This document shows, piece by piece, positions 19,960 to 30,252 of a stretch of DNA of 64,000 nt. The notes beneath the pieces are model-generated. The model did no database searches and was not told where the DNA came from. It worked only from the letters and a program-made list of their open reading frames with translations. A program made the translations under genes and the position numbers. Source of the stretch: Massilia aurea (lineage in GTDB: Bacteria > Pseudomonadota > Gammaproteobacteria > Burkholderiales > Burkholderiaceae_D); assembly GCF_014200505.1 (NCBI RefSeq), contig NZ_JACHBX010000001.1, positions 1,798,001 through 1,862,000 on the forward strand. The letters are read 5' to 3'. The first letter of the stretch is position 1. Each line of letters starts with the position of its first letter.

Positions 19960-21410
19960 ACCTGGCGTACCTGGAACGGCACACCGACCTCGCTCCAGGC
20001 CTGCACTTCTTTCTCGAGCCAGGGCGCGAGCGTCGGGTGCTTGCGCATCAGCTCCACCGGCAGATCCAGATCGATGCGTGCTTTCATGCGCAGACGCAGG
20101 CCGGCGATATCGTCATCGGCGCGTGCGTGCATCAGCACGATCGCCAGGCGCAGCGCCAGTACTGCCTTGGCCAGGTCGGCCTCCACCAGCGTTTCGCGGA
20201 TCTTGCGCAGATTGCCCTTCTGGCCCAGCACCAGCGTGGACAGCATGCGCTGCTCGCGCGTCGTGAAGCCCCCCAGATCGGCGTGTTCAACGATGTAGGC
20301 GCCATGCTTGTGCGCGCCACTCATCGAGATCGCCAGGCCGATTTCGTGCAGCATCGCGGCCCAGGCCAGGTACGGCCGATGCGTCTCGCCCTGCGGCTGC
20401 AGGCGTTCGAACAGCTGCGTCGCGATGCCCACGGTGCGCAGAGCGCGCCCGCTATCGACGCGGAAGCGTCCCATGCAGGCGCGGATCGCGGCGTCGCGCC
20501 GGTCGCGCCGGTTCGCACGCAGCTCCAGATCGGACAGCACGCCCAGGCGCAGGCCCGCATTGATGGCGGTAAGCCGTTCGACCTTCAGCTCCTGCATCGC
20601 GCCGATCAACACCGTCAGGCCGCCGACCATCACGGGCACGCGCTCGCGTTTGACACCCGGTAGCACGAAGGCATCCACGTGGCCCAGGTCGAGCAGGATG
20701 GCGCGCAGTGCCTGCAGGCTGTGCTGCGAGACCGTGCCGTCGCCAATGGCGTTGCGCGAGATGACTTCGGAAATCGCCCGCATCGTGCCCGACGAGCCGT
20801 AGGCGGTGTCCCAGCCCTTGGCGTGGTACAGCGACGCGGCGTCTTCGAAGCGCGCGCGCGCGGCCGTGACGGCGGCGTCGAAATTGTGCTCGGTGATGCG
20901 GCCATCCGGAAAATACGCCAGCGTTTGCGGCTGGGTGCCGATGCCGAAGGATTCGACCAATCCAATGTCGCCCCCGGCGCCGGCGATGACTTCGGTCGAG
21001 CCGCCACCGATGTCGATCACCAGGCGCCGCTCGTCGTGGCGCTCGATCGCGCGCGCCACGCCCATGTAGATCAGGCGCCCTTCTTCTTCGCCCGAGATGA
21101 TGTCGATCGGGTGCCCGATCGCGTTCTCGGCCAGTGGCAGCAGCAGGTCGGCGTTCTTCGCCACGCGCATCGTGTTGGTGGCGACCACGCGCATGGCGTC
21201 GAGCTGGTACTCGTCGAGGATCTTGCGGAACTCTTGCAGGCAGTGGATCGCGCTGCGCATTGCCGCTTCGCTGAGCATATTGTCGGCATCGAGACCGGCC
21301 GCCAGGCGGATCGGATTGCGCGCGGTGCGCACGATGTGGATGCGGCCACCGGCCGGCTCGCCGATGTGAAGGCGGAAGCTGTTGGACCCGAGGTCGACTG
21401 CTGCAAACAT
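19956..21410 (-). CDS. ppx: Exopolyphosphatase/guanosine pentaphosphate phosphohydrolase
   Basis: Releases phosphate from polyphosphate ends and may hydrolyse pppGpp. It has 484 residues: an ASKHA ATPase-like N-terminal pair of domains with AVDLGSNSFRLHIGE and the phosphate-binding DIGGGSTEVIAG, then a C-terminal HD-like helical domain (WAAMLHEIGLAIS, HKHGAYIVEHADL). The start at MFAAVDLGSN fits the family; the open frame upstream adds 13 unsupported residues. It converges on ppk-sixA. Confidence 0.96.
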   Translation of the reverse strand: MFAAVDLGSNSFRLHIGEPAGGRIHIVRTARNPIRLAAGLDADNMLSEAAMRSAIHCLQEFRKILDEYQLDAMRVVATNTMRVAKNADLLLPLAENAIGHPIDIISGEEEGRLIYMGVARAIERHDERRLVIDIGGGSTEVIAGAGGDIGLVESFGIGTQPQTLAYFPDGRITEHNFDAAVTAARARFEDAASLYHAKGWDTAYGSSGTMRAISEVISRNAIGDGTVSQHSLQALRAILLDLGHVDAFVLPGVKRERVPVMVGGLTVLIGAMQELKVERLTAINAGLRLGVLSDLELRANRRDRRDAAIRACMGRFRVDSGRALRTVGIATQLFERLQPQGETHRPYLAWAAMLHEIGLAISMSGAHKHGAYIVEHADLGGFTTREQRMLSTLVLGQKGNLRKIRETLVEADLAKAVLALRLAIVLMHARADDDIAGLRLRMKARIDLDLPVELMRKHPTLAPWLEKEVQAWSEVGVPFQVRQV

Positions 21411-21504
21411 GAGGCCCTTTCGATGATGACCGGATGCCTGGGCGGGCAAGGCGCCGCCCAGGTATCTTCATGGGACCGAGTATACAGCCTGGGCCGGTGT
21501 GCGC

Positions 21505-21696
21505 CTAGAGCGCGCTGCGCTGCGCGGGCGTACGGCGCATGCCGAACCAGAAGCCCAGAAGGCACGGGATACCGAGTGCGACGGCCGAGACGGCGTCCCA
21601 GATGCCGTCGCCCAGCAGCGCCGAGATCAGGCCGATCGTGGTGAGGATGCCGAGCACGATCGGCGCGCCCCAGATTTGTGATGGTGTGCGGATCAT
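21505..21696 (-). CDS. Small membrane protein (63 aa) coupled to PepSY gene
   Basis: A 63-residue protein with two hydrophobic segments (about residues 10-28 and 34-50), ending in an arginine-containing tail. Its ATG overlaps the stop of the PepSY gene (ATGA), which argues strongly for real co-translation. Small proteins of this kind often accompany PepSY membrane proteins next to ferric-siderophore receptors; no function is assigned. Confidence 0.75.
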   Translation of the reverse strand: MIRTPSQIWGAPIVLGILTTIGLISALLGDGIWDAVSAVALGIPCLLGFWFGMRRTPAQRSAL

Positions 21697-22859
21697 GAGC
21701 GTTCTCCGGTGAGTGTCGTCGTTGTGGGGAGCGGGTGCGCATGCGCGGCCACCTTGGTGGTGGCATTGCCCGTCTTGCCGCGCTTGAGCCACAGGTACAG
21801 GCCCGTGCCCAGCAGGATGATGGTGGCGATGTCCAGCAGCGCCCACAGCAGCTTCATCGCCTGCCCGCCGTAGTCGCCGAAGTGCAGCGGCTGCGAGACC
21901 AGCAGCGCTTTCAGATACCACGGCAGTACCGGCGCGTCGGTCAGCTGGCCCGTGTTCGCATCGATCAGCACGGGCCGGTACATGCGCGAGCTGAAGGCCT
22001 CGTTGCCGTTCATGTAGATGCCGTAGTGATGCTCGCTGCTGAAATCAGTGCCCGGGAACGCGACAAACGCCACGCGCATGCCTGGCAGCGCCGCCTTGGC
22101 CGTCTCGATCGCATCGTGCACCGACGCGGTGTGCGGCAGCGGCTTCTTGCCTTCGTACTGCTTGAGGATCTGCGCCAGCTCGTTCTTCTGGTAGTACTTG
22201 TACATCAGGTCGGCCCAGGTATTGATCATCCCGGTGCCGCCGACGACGAACAGCCAGACCAGCGTGACGATGCCCAGCATATTGTGCATGTCGAGCCACT
22301 TCAGGCGCGCGCTGCGTTCCTTGCGCACGGTGCCGAAATCGAGCTTGCGCATGAACGGCGCATACAGCACGACGCCACTGACGATGGCCACGAGCAGCAG
22401 CAAGGCCATGAAGCCCAGGAACAGCATCCCCGGCAGGCCCATGAACAGGTCGACGTGCAGCGCCAGCATCGTCGACATGAACACGCCGCCCTCGAAGGCC
22501 GGCTCGGTGATCACTTTCGTGGTACGTGCATCGACCGCGATCGGCTTGTAATCGTGGTCGTGCATGTGGTCGGCCAGCGTGACGTTCCAGATCTCGGGCA
22601 CGTCGGCTTCCTGTGAGATGAACATCGGCTTCTTGGCCGGGTACAGCTCTTTGGCCGACGCGATCACGGCGTCGACGTTCCCCTGCGGCATGGGGCTCGA
22701 CAACACGGGCGGCTCCACCTCGGTGCCCAGCAGGTGGCCGATTTCGTGGTGGTAGATCAGCGGCAGACCGGTCAGGCACAGCAGCAGCATGAAGATGGTG
22801 CAGATCAGGCTGCTCCACTTATGGATCCAGCCCCAGCGGCGCAGGGAGACGGGTGACAT
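21693..22859 (-). CDS. PepSY-domain inner-membrane protein (putative siderophore-iron reductase)
   Basis: 388 residues, PepSY-TM architecture: an N-terminal segment beginning with WGWIHKWSSLICTIFMLLLC, a large periplasmic part, and three further transmembrane segments, the last followed by LWLKRGKTGNATTK. Several histidines sit at membrane boundaries (HKW, YHHEIGH, LHVDL, MHNMLG). Family members such as FsrB-like proteins are thought to reduce or handle ferric siderophores, which fits the divergent TonB receptor and the Fur-like site between them. The precise activity is inferred. Confidence 0.85.
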   Translation of the reverse strand: MSPVSLRRWGWIHKWSSLICTIFMLLLCLTGLPLIYHHEIGHLLGTEVEPPVLSSPMPQGNVDAVIASAKELYPAKKPMFISQEADVPEIWNVTLADHMHDHDYKPIAVDARTTKVITEPAFEGGVFMSTMLALHVDLFMGLPGMLFLGFMALLLLVAIVSGVVLYAPFMRKLDFGTVRKERSARLKWLDMHNMLGIVTLVWLFVVGGTGMINTWADLMYKYYQKNELAQILKQYEGKKPLPHTASVHDAIETAKAALPGMRVAFVAFPGTDFSSEHHYGIYMNGNEAFSSRMYRPVLIDANTGQLTDAPVLPWYLKALLVSQPLHFGDYGGQAMKLLWALLDIATIILLGTGLYLWLKRGKTGNATTKVAAHAHPLPTTTTLTGERS

Positions 22860-22899
22860 GATGGTTGCGCGTGCCTATGGCAAGATTCAATGAGTCCAG

Positions 22900-22924
22900 A
22901 ATAATAATCGTTCTCATTTACATT
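22900..22924. promoter_or_regulatory. Fur-box-like operator between the PepSY gene and TonB receptor
   Basis: The intergenic sequence AATAATAATCGTTCTCATTT, continuing into ACATT, reads on the other strand as AAATGAGAACGATTATTATT, close to the classical Fur operator pattern AATGAGAATnATTATT. It lies 20 bases before the receptor start and 41 bases from the PepSY start, so one site could repress both genes when iron is sufficient. Confidence 0.72.
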
Positions 22925-22943
22925 AGCAAGACGTGGAGATAGA

Positions 22944-25163
22944 ATGCGCGCTACCCACAATTTATCCAGACTGCATCACATGACCACTCGCCGTTTCGCC
23001 CTGACCCCGGCCGCATTCGCCGCCGCCCTCCTCGTTGCAGGTACCGCATTCGCCCAGGACGGCGCGCCGGCCACGGACGACAGCGCCGTCCCGACCGTAG
23101 TCATCAGCGCGTCGGCCGACGCATCGGCCCAGGGCCTGCCGGCTGCCTACGCCGGCGGCCAGGTCGCGCGCGGCGGCCGTCTGGGCTTGCTGGGCAACGT
23201 CGACATCATGGACACGCCGTTCAACAGCACTAACTACACGCATGCGCTGATTCAGGACCAGCAAGCGCGCAGCGTGGCGGACGTGGTGCAAAACGACCCG
23301 TCGGTGCGCGTGGCGCGCGGCTTCGGTAACTACCAGGAGCTGTACATGATCCGCGGCTTCGCGGTCGGCTCGGACGACACCGCGTACAACGGCCTGTATG
23401 GCCTGCTGCCGCGCCAGTTTGTCGCGACCGAACTGGTCGAACGCGTTGAAGTGCTGCGCGGCGCCCACAGCTTCATCAACGGCGCGGCCCCTGCGGGCGG
23501 CAGCATCGGCGGTTCGATCAACCTGCTGCCCAAGCGCGCGCCGAACCAGGACCTCAGCGAAGTCACGCTCGGTGCCGAGACGGGCGGCCAGGGCTACGGC
23601 GCCATCGACCTGGGCCGCCGCTTCGGACCGGAAGGCCGCGCCGGCGTGCGCGTGAACGTTGCGCACCGCAAGGGCGACACCGCAGTCGATCGCGAAGGCC
23701 GTGAACTGAGCGTGTATTCGCTGGGCGTCGATTACCGCGGCCGGGGCTTCCGCCTGTCGGCCGACATCGGCGCGCAGGACCATGAACTGACCAATGCACG
23801 CCCGAGCGTGACGCTGGGCGCGACCACCCCGATGATCGCGGCGCCAAGCGCTGACCGCAACTTCGCGCAGCCATGGACCATCTCGGAAGAGCGTCACACC
23901 TTCGGCACCGTGCGCGCTGAAGTCGACCTGGCCGGCGGCGCCGTCGCCTGGGCCGCACTGGGCGCGCGCAGCGGCCAGGAATACAACATCCTGTCCTCGA
24001 TCACGGTCAACAACGCCAATGGCGACGGCACCATGACCCGCTTCGACAATATCCGCAAGGACCAGGTCCGCACCGGCGAAGTGGGCGTGCGCGGCGCGCT
24101 GCGCACCGGCTTCATCAAGCACATGCTCAGCGCCTCGGCCTCGGGCTTCCACAGCGAGTCGCGCAACGCCTATGCCCTCAGCGACTTCGCCGGCTTCTCG
24201 TCGAACGTCTACACGCCGCGTGACGTCGCAGCGCCATCGTCATCGTTCTTCACCGGCGGCGACATGGGTAGCCCACTCGTGACGTCCAAGGCAATTCTGT
24301 CGAGCCTGGCCATTGCCGACACGCTGTCGCTGCTGGACGACACCGTGCTGGTCAATCTGGGCCTGCGCCACCAGCGTATCAAGGACTTCGGCTACGACTA
24401 TGGCACCGGCCTGGAAAACTCGGCCTACGAGGCCAGCGAGAACACCCCGTTCGCCGCTGTCGTCTACAAGCTGCGCAAGGACCTGTCGGTGTACGCCAAC
24501 TACAGCGAAGGCTTGCAGCGCGGCGCGGTTGCCTCCGGCGACCAGATCGTCAACCAGGGCCAGGTCTTCGCACCGTATGTCTCGCGCCAGCGTGAAGCGG
24601 GCGTCAAGTTCGACAGCGGCCGCTATGGCTTGAGCGCTGCCGTGTTCTCGACCAGCCAGCCAAGCGCCTATGTGCAGAACCGCGTGTTCGGCGTGTTCGG
24701 CGAGCAGCGCAACCGCGGCCTGGAGCTGTCGGTGTTCGGCAATCCGGTGCGCGGCCTGCGCGTGCTGGGTGGCCTGACGCTGATCGACGCCGAACAGCGC
24801 GTCACAGCGGGCGGCATCAACCAGGGCAAGGATGCGATCGGCGTGCCGGAAACGCAGCTGAACATCGGCGCCGACTGGGACGTGCCGGGCGTGCAAGGCC
24901 TGGCACTGAACGCCCGCACCGTCTACACGGCGACCCAGTACGCCGATGGCGCCAACACGCAGAAGCTGCCGTCGTGGACCCGCGTCGACCTGGGCGCAAC
25001 CTACCGCACGAGCTTCATGGACCGTGACCTGACGCTGCGCGCCCGTGTCGACAACGTCGCCGACAAGAACTACTGGGCCTCGGCCGGTGGCTACCCGGGT
25101 TCGGGCTACCTGGTGCTGGCGGCGCCGCGCACCGTGGCGGTGTCGGCAACCGTCGGCTTCTAA
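22944..25163 (+). CDS. TonB-dependent siderophore receptor
   Basis: Outer-membrane receptor for ferric siderophores, 739 residues. A long n-region and hydrophobic core (residues 17-38) end in AFAQD, the signal cleavage region. The plug contains VVQNDPSVRVARGFGNYQELYMIRGF in two adjoining blocks, LVERVEVLRGAHSFINGAAP and GGSINLLPKRAP, the siderophore-receptor style. The barrel ends with AVSATVGF, the terminal aromatic. The start at 22944 has GGAG six bases upstream; an alternative ATG lies 36 bases later. The Fur-like site and PepSY neighbour support an iron role. Confidence 0.93.
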   Translation: MRATHNLSRLHHMTTRRFALTPAAFAAALLVAGTAFAQDGAPATDDSAVPTVVISASADASAQGLPAAYAGGQVARGGRLGLLGNVDIMDTPFNSTNYTHALIQDQQARSVADVVQNDPSVRVARGFGNYQELYMIRGFAVGSDDTAYNGLYGLLPRQFVATELVERVEVLRGAHSFINGAAPAGGSIGGSINLLPKRAPNQDLSEVTLGAETGGQGYGAIDLGRRFGPEGRAGVRVNVAHRKGDTAVDREGRELSVYSLGVDYRGRGFRLSADIGAQDHELTNARPSVTLGATTPMIAAPSADRNFAQPWTISEERHTFGTVRAEVDLAGGAVAWAALGARSGQEYNILSSITVNNANGDGTMTRFDNIRKDQVRTGEVGVRGALRTGFIKHMLSASASGFHSESRNAYALSDFAGFSSNVYTPRDVAAPSSSFFTGGDMGSPLVTSKAILSSLAIADTLSLLDDTVLVNLGLRHQRIKDFGYDYGTGLENSAYEASENTPFAAVVYKLRKDLSVYANYSEGLQRGAVASGDQIVNQGQVFAPYVSRQREAGVKFDSGRYGLSAAVFSTSQPSAYVQNRVFGVFGEQRNRGLELSVFGNPVRGLRVLGGLTLIDAEQRVTAGGINQGKDAIGVPETQLNIGADWDVPGVQGLALNARTVYTATQYADGANTQKLPSWTRVDLGATYRTSFMDRDLTLRARVDNVADKNYWASAGGYPGSGYLVLAAPRTVAVSATVGF

Positions 25164-25182
25164 CGTAGGTTCATCGGCACGT

Positions 25183-26103
25183 TCATCGCTGCGCCTTGAC
25201 GATCTGCATGGCGCTGGCGATGGCGGTGCTGATGTCGCCCAGATTCGCGGGCACGATCAGCGTGTTGTTGGTCTTTGCCAGGTTGGCGAAGGCGTCCACG
25301 TAATGCTCGGCCACGCGCAGGCTGACGGCGTCCATCCCGCCCGGTGACCCGATCGCATCACCCACCTGGCGCAGTGCCGATGCGCTGGCTTCGGCCAACG
25401 CCACAATCGCGGTCGCCTCGCCCATCGCGCGGTTGATGGCGGCCCGCTTCTCCCCTTCCGAGCGCGCAATCGACGCCTCGCGCTCACCACTGGCGATATT
25501 GATCTGCTCCTGACGCCGCCCTTCGGAGGCGGCAATCAGTGCCCGCTTGCCGCGTTCGGCCGTGATCTGCGCCTGCATTGCGTGCAGGATTTCGGCCGGC
25601 GGCGTCAGGTCCTTGATCTCGTAGCGCAGTACCTTCACGCCCCAGTTGGCGGCCGATTCATCGATCGCGTTGACGATGTGGGTGTTGATGTGGTCGCGCT
25701 CCTCGAACGTTTTATCGAGTTCCATCTTGCCGATCACCGAGCGCAGCGTGGTCTGGGCCAGCTGCGTGATCGCCTGCAGGTAGTTCGATGAGCCGTACGA
25801 CGCACGCATGGCATCGGTCACCTGGAAATACAGGACGCCGTCGACCTGCAACTGCGTGTTGTCGCGCGTGATGCAGACCTGCGGCGGCACGTCGAGCGGG
25901 ATTTCCTTGAGACTGTGCTTGTAGGCGATGCGGTCGATGAACGGCACCACGAAGTTCAGGCCCGGCGCCAGCGTGGCGTGGTATTTGCCGAGGCGCTCGA
26001 CCACCCAGGCGTTCTGCTGCGGCACGACGTTGATGGTCTTGAAGACGAAAACCAGCGCGACGACGAAAATGATCAGTGCGACGATGCTGAGGGTCGATTC
26101 CAT
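25183..26103 (-). CDS. SPFH/Band 7 membrane scaffold protein (QmcA/paraslipin type)
   Basis: 306 residues: one N-terminal transmembrane segment (about residues 5-25), the SPFH domain beginning NVVPQQNAWVVERLGKYHATLAPGLNFVVPF, given here in two family blocks, then a glutamate/alanine-rich coiled coil (GRRQEQINIASGEREASIA). Such proteins form oligomeric membrane rings. It follows an NfeD gene in the same direction, the conserved pairing in which NfeD assists the SPFH partner. Confidence 0.93.
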   Translation of the reverse strand: MESTLSIVALIIFVVALVFVFKTINVVPQQNAWVVERLGKYHATLAPGLNFVVPFIDRIAYKHSLKEIPLDVPPQVCITRDNTQLQVDGVLYFQVTDAMRASYGSSNYLQAITQLAQTTLRSVIGKMELDKTFEERDHINTHIVNAIDESAANWGVKVLRYEIKDLTPPAEILHAMQAQITAERGKRALIAASEGRRQEQINIASGEREASIARSEGEKRAAINRAMGEATAIVALAEASASALRQVGDAIGSPGGMDAVSLRVAEHYVDAFANLAKTNNTLIVPANLGDISTAIASAMQIVKAQR

Positions 26104-26157
26104 GGGGTTCCCTTTGAGGTTGATTACATCCGGATTGGCTGGAACGGGGCAGGACGA

Positions 26158-26577
26158 CTAGCGTGTCACGATCAGGCGATTGCCCTGCACTTCAACGATC
26201 TCGTGTTCGCCCGGCTGCGCGTCCTGGCCGCTCTGCAGTTCGACGTCCCACAACGCGCCGCGGTACAGCACGCGCGCCCGCCCGGCATGCCACTGCGGCA
26301 CGCTGATTCGCTGGCCGATGTCGAGATTGATGCTCGGGTCATTCGCGGCCGGACGCCGCCCGCTACGGGCGAAGTGCGTGCGGCGCAACAGCAGCGTGGC
26401 CGTGATCCCGATCGCCGCTGCAACGAGCGTCTGCAACGCGCCGCTCGCGCCCAGCCATGCAGCCAGCGCGCCGAACACCAGGCCTAGCGCAATCATCAAG
26501 AGGTAGAACGTGCCGATGAACAGCTCCGCGACGATCAATATGCCGGCCCCGATCAGCCAGTAGCTCCAGTCAGCCAT
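26158..26577 (-). CDS. NfeD family membrane protein
   Basis: 139 residues: hydrophobic N-terminal half with three to four close transmembrane segments, then a soluble OB-fold domain (RISVPQWHAGRARVLYRGAL and EHEIVEVQGNRLIV). This is the short, protease-less NfeD form. It is the first gene of a pair with the SPFH protein 54 bases downstream. Confidence 0.92.
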   Translation of the reverse strand: MADWSYWLIGAGILIVAELFIGTFYLLMIALGLVFGALAAWLGASGALQTLVAAAIGITATLLLRRTHFARSGRRPAANDPSINLDIGQRISVPQWHAGRARVLYRGALWDVELQSGQDAQPGEHEIVEVQGNRLIVTR

Positions 26578-26602
26578 GGTTTGTCTCCTTTTTATTATGG
26601 TG

Positions 26603-26639
26603 AAAAAAAACCCCCGCTACCCGGAATGGATAGCGAGGG
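26603..26639 (-). terminator. Rho-independent terminator of ppsA
   Basis: A 9-bp stem (CCCTCGCTA / TAGCGGGGG, with one G-T pair) closes an 11-base loop and is followed leftward by eight T residues. It lies 30 bases past the ppsA stop and before nfeD, so nfeD probably has its own promoter. Confidence 0.85.
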
Positions 26640-26668
26640 CCTCGCGAGCACCGGGTGCCCGCCCGTGC

Positions 26669-29101
26669 TTACATTTTCGCCAGCTTCTGCCAGGTGTCGA
26701 TCACCGAGTCAGGATTGAGCGACATCGACTCGATGCCCTCTTCCACCAGCCACTGCGCGAAATCAGGATTGTCCGATGGACCCTGGCCGCAGATGCCGAT
26801 GTACTTGCCCTTGGCGCGGCAGGCCTTGATTGCCATCGACAGCAGCGCCTTGACGGCCGGATCGCGCTCGTCGAAGTCCTTGGCCAGCAGCTCCATGCCC
26901 GAATCGCGGTCCAGGCCCAGCGTCAGCTGGGTCAGGTCGTTCGAACCGATCGAGAAGCCGTCGAAGAACTCGAGGAACTGCTCGGCCAGGATGGCGTTGG
27001 ATGGCACTTCGCACATCATGATCAGGCGCAGGCCGTTCTCGCCGCGCACCAGGCCATTCTTGGCCAGCAGGTTCACGACTGCCTCGGCCTGGCCGAGCGT
27101 GCGCACAAACGGGATCATCAGCTCGACGTTGGTCAGGCCCATCTCGTTACGCACGCGCTTCATGGCGGTGCACTCCATCGCGAACGATTCGGCGAAATCG
27201 TCGGCCAGGTAGCGCGCCGCGCCGCGGAAGCCAAGCATCGGGTTTTCTTCGTCCGGCTCGTAACGCGAACCGCCGATCAGCTTCTTGTACTCGTTCGACT
27301 TGAAGTCGGACAGGCGCACGATGACCGGCTTTGGCCAGAACGCCGCAGCGATCGTCGAGACGCCTTCGACCAGCTTGTCGACGTAGAAGGCGCGTGGCGA
27401 CGCATGGCCACGGGCGACCGATTCGACGGCTTTTTTGAGGTCGGCGTCGATATTCGGGTACTCGAGGATCGCCTTCGGGTGCACGCCGATGTTGTTGTTG
27501 ATGATGAACTCGACGCGCGCCAGGCCCACGCCGCTGTTCGGCACCGACTGGAAGTCGAAGGCCAGTTGCGGGTTGCCGACGTTGAGCATGATCTTGGTCT
27601 TGATCGGTGGCAGTTCGCCACGCGCGACTTCGGTCACTTCGGTTTCCAGCAGGCCGTCGTAGATCATGCCTTCGTCGCCTTCGGCGCACGAGACGGTGAC
27701 CAGGGTGCCGTCCTTGAGGACGTCGGTCGCGTCGCCGCAGCCGACAACGGCCGGCACGCCCAGCTCACGCGCGATGATCGCCGCGTGGCAGGTACGGCCA
27801 CCACGGTTGGTGACGATCGCTGCGGCGCGCTTCATGACCGGTTCCCAGTTCGGATCGGTCATGTCGGCCACCAGCACGTCGCCCGGCTGGACGCGGTCCA
27901 TTTCGGACGGGTCGGTGATCACGCGCACGCGGCCGGCGCCGATCTTCTGGCCGATCGCGCGGCCGTGGGTCAGCACGGTGCCGGTGCCCTTCAGGTGGAA
28001 GCGCTGCTGCGCATCGGTCGACTTCTGCTGCGACTTGACGGTCTCTGGACGCGCCTGCAGGATGTACAGCTTGCCGTCACGGCCATCCTTGCCCCACTCG
28101 ATGTCCATCGGACGGCCATAGTGGTTCTCGATGATGACGGCGTACTTGGCCAGCTCGATGATTTCTTCTTCGACCAGCGAATAGCGGTTGCGCATTTCGA
28201 TCGGCACGTCGACGGTCTTGACCGAGCGGCCGGCCTTGGCTTCGGCGGTGAACTCCATCTTGATCAGCTTGGAGCCGATATTGCGGCGGATGACGGCCGA
28301 CTTGCCCATTTCGAGCATCGGCTTGTGGACATAGAATTCGTCCGGGTTCACGGCGCCCTGCACGACGGTCTCGCCCAGGCCGTAGCTCGACGTGATGAAG
28401 ACGACGTCCTTGAAGCCCGATTCGGTGTCGATGGTGAACATGACGCCAGCGGCGCCCGTGTCCGAGCGCACCATGCGCTGCACGCCGGCCGACAGCGCGA
28501 CTTCGGCGTGGGTGAAGCCCTTGTGCACGCGGTACGAGATCGCGCGGTCGTTGTACAGCGACGCGAAGACGTGCTTCATCGCCTCGAGCACGTTGTCGAT
28601 GCCGACGACGTTCAGGAACGACTCCTGCTGGCCCGCGAACGACGCATCCGGCAAATCTTCGGCGGTGGCCGACGAACGCACGGCGAACGAGACTTCGGTT
28701 TCCGAGTCGGCAAACAGGCGCTCGTAGAAGTTGCGGATCTCTTGTTCGAGGCGCGGCTGGAATGGCGTGGCGACGATCCATTCGCGGATCTCGGCGCCGG
28801 CGACGGCCAGCGAGCGCACGTCGTCGATGTCGAGGTTGTCGAGGCGGCGCGCAATGCGCTCGCCCAGGGACGCGCCGCCGTCGATGCTGTGATCGAGGAA
28901 GTCGCGGAAGGCATCGGCCGTGGTGGCAAAGCCGGTTGGCACGCGCACGCCGGCGCCGGCCAGTTGGCTGATCATTTCGCCGAGGGACGCGTTCTTGCCG
29001 CCGACCGACTCGACGTCGGTCATGCGCAAGTCTTCGAACGACGCGACGTAGACGCGGTCGGCCTGCCCCGGTTGGATCGCTGCAGTAGCTGGATTGGTCA
29101 T
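26669..29101 (-). CDS. ppsA: Phosphoenolpyruvate synthase
   Basis: Makes PEP from pyruvate, ATP and water for gluconeogenesis. It has 810 residues. The N-terminal ATP-grasp domain begins [15 protein letters not shown]; the swivelling phosphohistidine domain has [21 protein letters not shown]; the C-terminal TIM barrel carries the catalytic cysteine in [17 protein letters not shown] at 29101 is preferred to GTG at 29113 for its AAGGTG ribosome site. It is divergent from its regulator. Confidence 0.98.
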   Translation of the reverse strand: MTNPATAAIQPGQADRVYVASFEDLRMTDVESVGGKNASLGEMISQLAGAGVRVPTGFATTADAFRDFLDHSIDGGASLGERIARRLDNLDIDDVRSLAVAGAEIREWIVATPFQPRLEQEIRNFYERLFADSETEVSFAVRSSATAEDLPDASFAGQQESFLNVVGIDNVLEAMKHVFASLYNDRAISYRVHKGFTHAEVALSAGVQRMVRSDTGAAGVMFTIDTESGFKDVVFITSSYGLGETVVQGAVNPDEFYVHKPMLEMGKSAVIRRNIGSKLIKMEFTAEAKAGRSVKTVDVPIEMRNRYSLVEEEIIELAKYAVIIENHYGRPMDIEWGKDGRDGKLYILQARPETVKSQQKSTDAQQRFHLKGTGTVLTHGRAIGQKIGAGRVRVITDPSEMDRVQPGDVLVADMTDPNWEPVMKRAAAIVTNRGGRTCHAAIIARELGVPAVVGCGDATDVLKDGTLVTVSCAEGDEGMIYDGLLETEVTEVARGELPPIKTKIMLNVGNPQLAFDFQSVPNSGVGLARVEFIINNNIGVHPKAILEYPNIDADLKKAVESVARGHASPRAFYVDKLVEGVSTIAAAFWPKPVIVRLSDFKSNEYKKLIGGSRYEPDEENPMLGFRGAARYLADDFAESFAMECTAMKRVRNEMGLTNVELMIPFVRTLGQAEAVVNLLAKNGLVRGENGLRLIMMCEVPSNAILAEQFLEFFDGFSIGSNDLTQLTLGLDRDSGMELLAKDFDERDPAVKALLSMAIKACRAKGKYIGICGQGPSDNPDFAQWLVEEGIESMSLNPDSVIDTWQKLAKM

Positions 29102-29298
29102 GATAAAAAACACCTTACTTGATGATGGAAACCTGTGGGTGCATCGGTGCAGGGCGGGGGCGCGATTCGCGTATTCTTGTTATTCTGGCCCGCGTGCAGC
29201 ACAATGCAAAATCCGTTGCCGAGCATTCTACCCCGCAAGACGGGGATGTGCAGCGCACTTTACATGCAACTCTGTCAGCAAAGCTTAACAAACCGACC

Positions 29299-30156
29299 AT
29301 GATCGACGATCCCCAGTCCCTGCCCGCACTGGCGCCGGCCCCTTCCCGCACCGTGTTCTTCGTCTCCGACGGCACCGGCATCACCGCGGAGACGTTCGGT
29401 CACGCGGTCCTGAGCCAGTTCGAGATGCGTTTCCGGCAGATTCGCCTGCCCTTCATCGACTCCATCGAAAAAGCGCACGACGCCGCGCGCCGCATCAACG
29501 ACAGCTTCGCGCTGCACGGCCAGCGCCCGATCGTGTTCTCGACCCTGGTCAAGCATGATTTGTCGAGCGTGATCCGCTCGGCCAAGGGCATGCACATGGA
29601 CCTGTTCCAGACTTTCGTCGCCCCGCTCGAGCAGGAACTGGACGTCAAGTCGACGCACACGATCGGCCGCATCCACAACGCGGTCGACAGTGAAGAGTAC
29701 AAGAACCGCATCGAGGCCATCAATTTCTCGCTCGCGCACGACGACGGCCAGTCGCACAAGAACCTGGCCGATGCCGATGTCATCCTGGTCGGGGTGTCAC
29801 GGTCAGGGAAAACGCCAACAAGTTTGTACCTGGCGATGCAATACGGCCTGAAAGCCGCAAACTACCCATTGATCCCGGACGACTTCGAACGCGGCCGCCT
29901 GCCGAGCAACCTGCCGCCCTACAAGGCCAAGCTGTTCGGCCTGACGATCACGCCTGAACGCCTCTCGCAAATCCGCAACGAACGTCGCGCCGGCAGCAAA
30001 TACGCATCCATCGAAAACTGCCGCTACGAAGTCAACGAAGCCGAACTCCTGATGCGCCGCGAAGGCATCCGCTGGCTCTCCTCAACGACAAAATCCATCG
30101 AAGAAATCGCCACAACGATCCTCCAAGAAATCGCCCCCGACCGCCGCGAATACTGA
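29299..30156 (+). CDS. ppsR: PEP synthase regulatory kinase/pyrophosphorylase (DUF299)
   Basis: Bifunctional regulator that switches PEP synthase off by ADP-dependent phosphorylation and on by phosphate-dependent removal. It has 285 residues from [10 protein letters not shown]. It begins with [25 protein letters not shown] and carries the P-loop [15 protein letters not shown], given as separate blocks. It is divergent from ppsA, as in many proteobacteria. A repeat unit begins one base after its stop codon. Confidence 0.95.
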   Translation: MIDDPQSLPALAPAPSRTVFFVSDGTGITAETFGHAVLSQFEMRFRQIRLPFIDSIEKAHDAARRINDSFALHGQRPIVFSTLVKHDLSSVIRSAKGMHMDLFQTFVAPLEQELDVKSTHTIGRIHNAVDSEEYKNRIEAINFSLAHDDGQSHKNLADADVILVGVSRSGKTPTSLYLAMQYGLKAANYPLIPDDFERGRLPSNLPPYKAKLFGLTITPERLSQIRNERRAGSKYASIENCRYEVNEAELLMRREGIRWLSSTTKSIEEIATTILQEIAPDRREY

Positions 30157-30157
30157 A

Positions 30158-30192
30158 CAATTAGGGTCAGAGTCGAATTATTGAGCAATTTC
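30158..30192 (+). repeat. TTAGGGTCAGAGT repeat, copy 1
   Basis: A 35-bp unit beginning CAATTAGGGTCAGAGTCGAA and ending TTATTGAGCAATTTC, placed immediately after the ppsR stop. The same unit recurs five more times in the next 500 bases, in both orientations. Confidence 0.85.
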
Positions 30193-30252
30193 TTTTCATC
30201 CCAGCGGGTTCAGGCCGGGATGACATCAACTTGCCCAAAAACCCTTGAAACC

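Noticed and set aside
26576..29122. Plus-strand open frame of 848 codons opposite ppsA
   Set aside because: It mirrors a high-GC gene codon for codon, has an odd composition rich in Arg, His, Val and Asp, and no family motif. ppsA on the other strand is certain.
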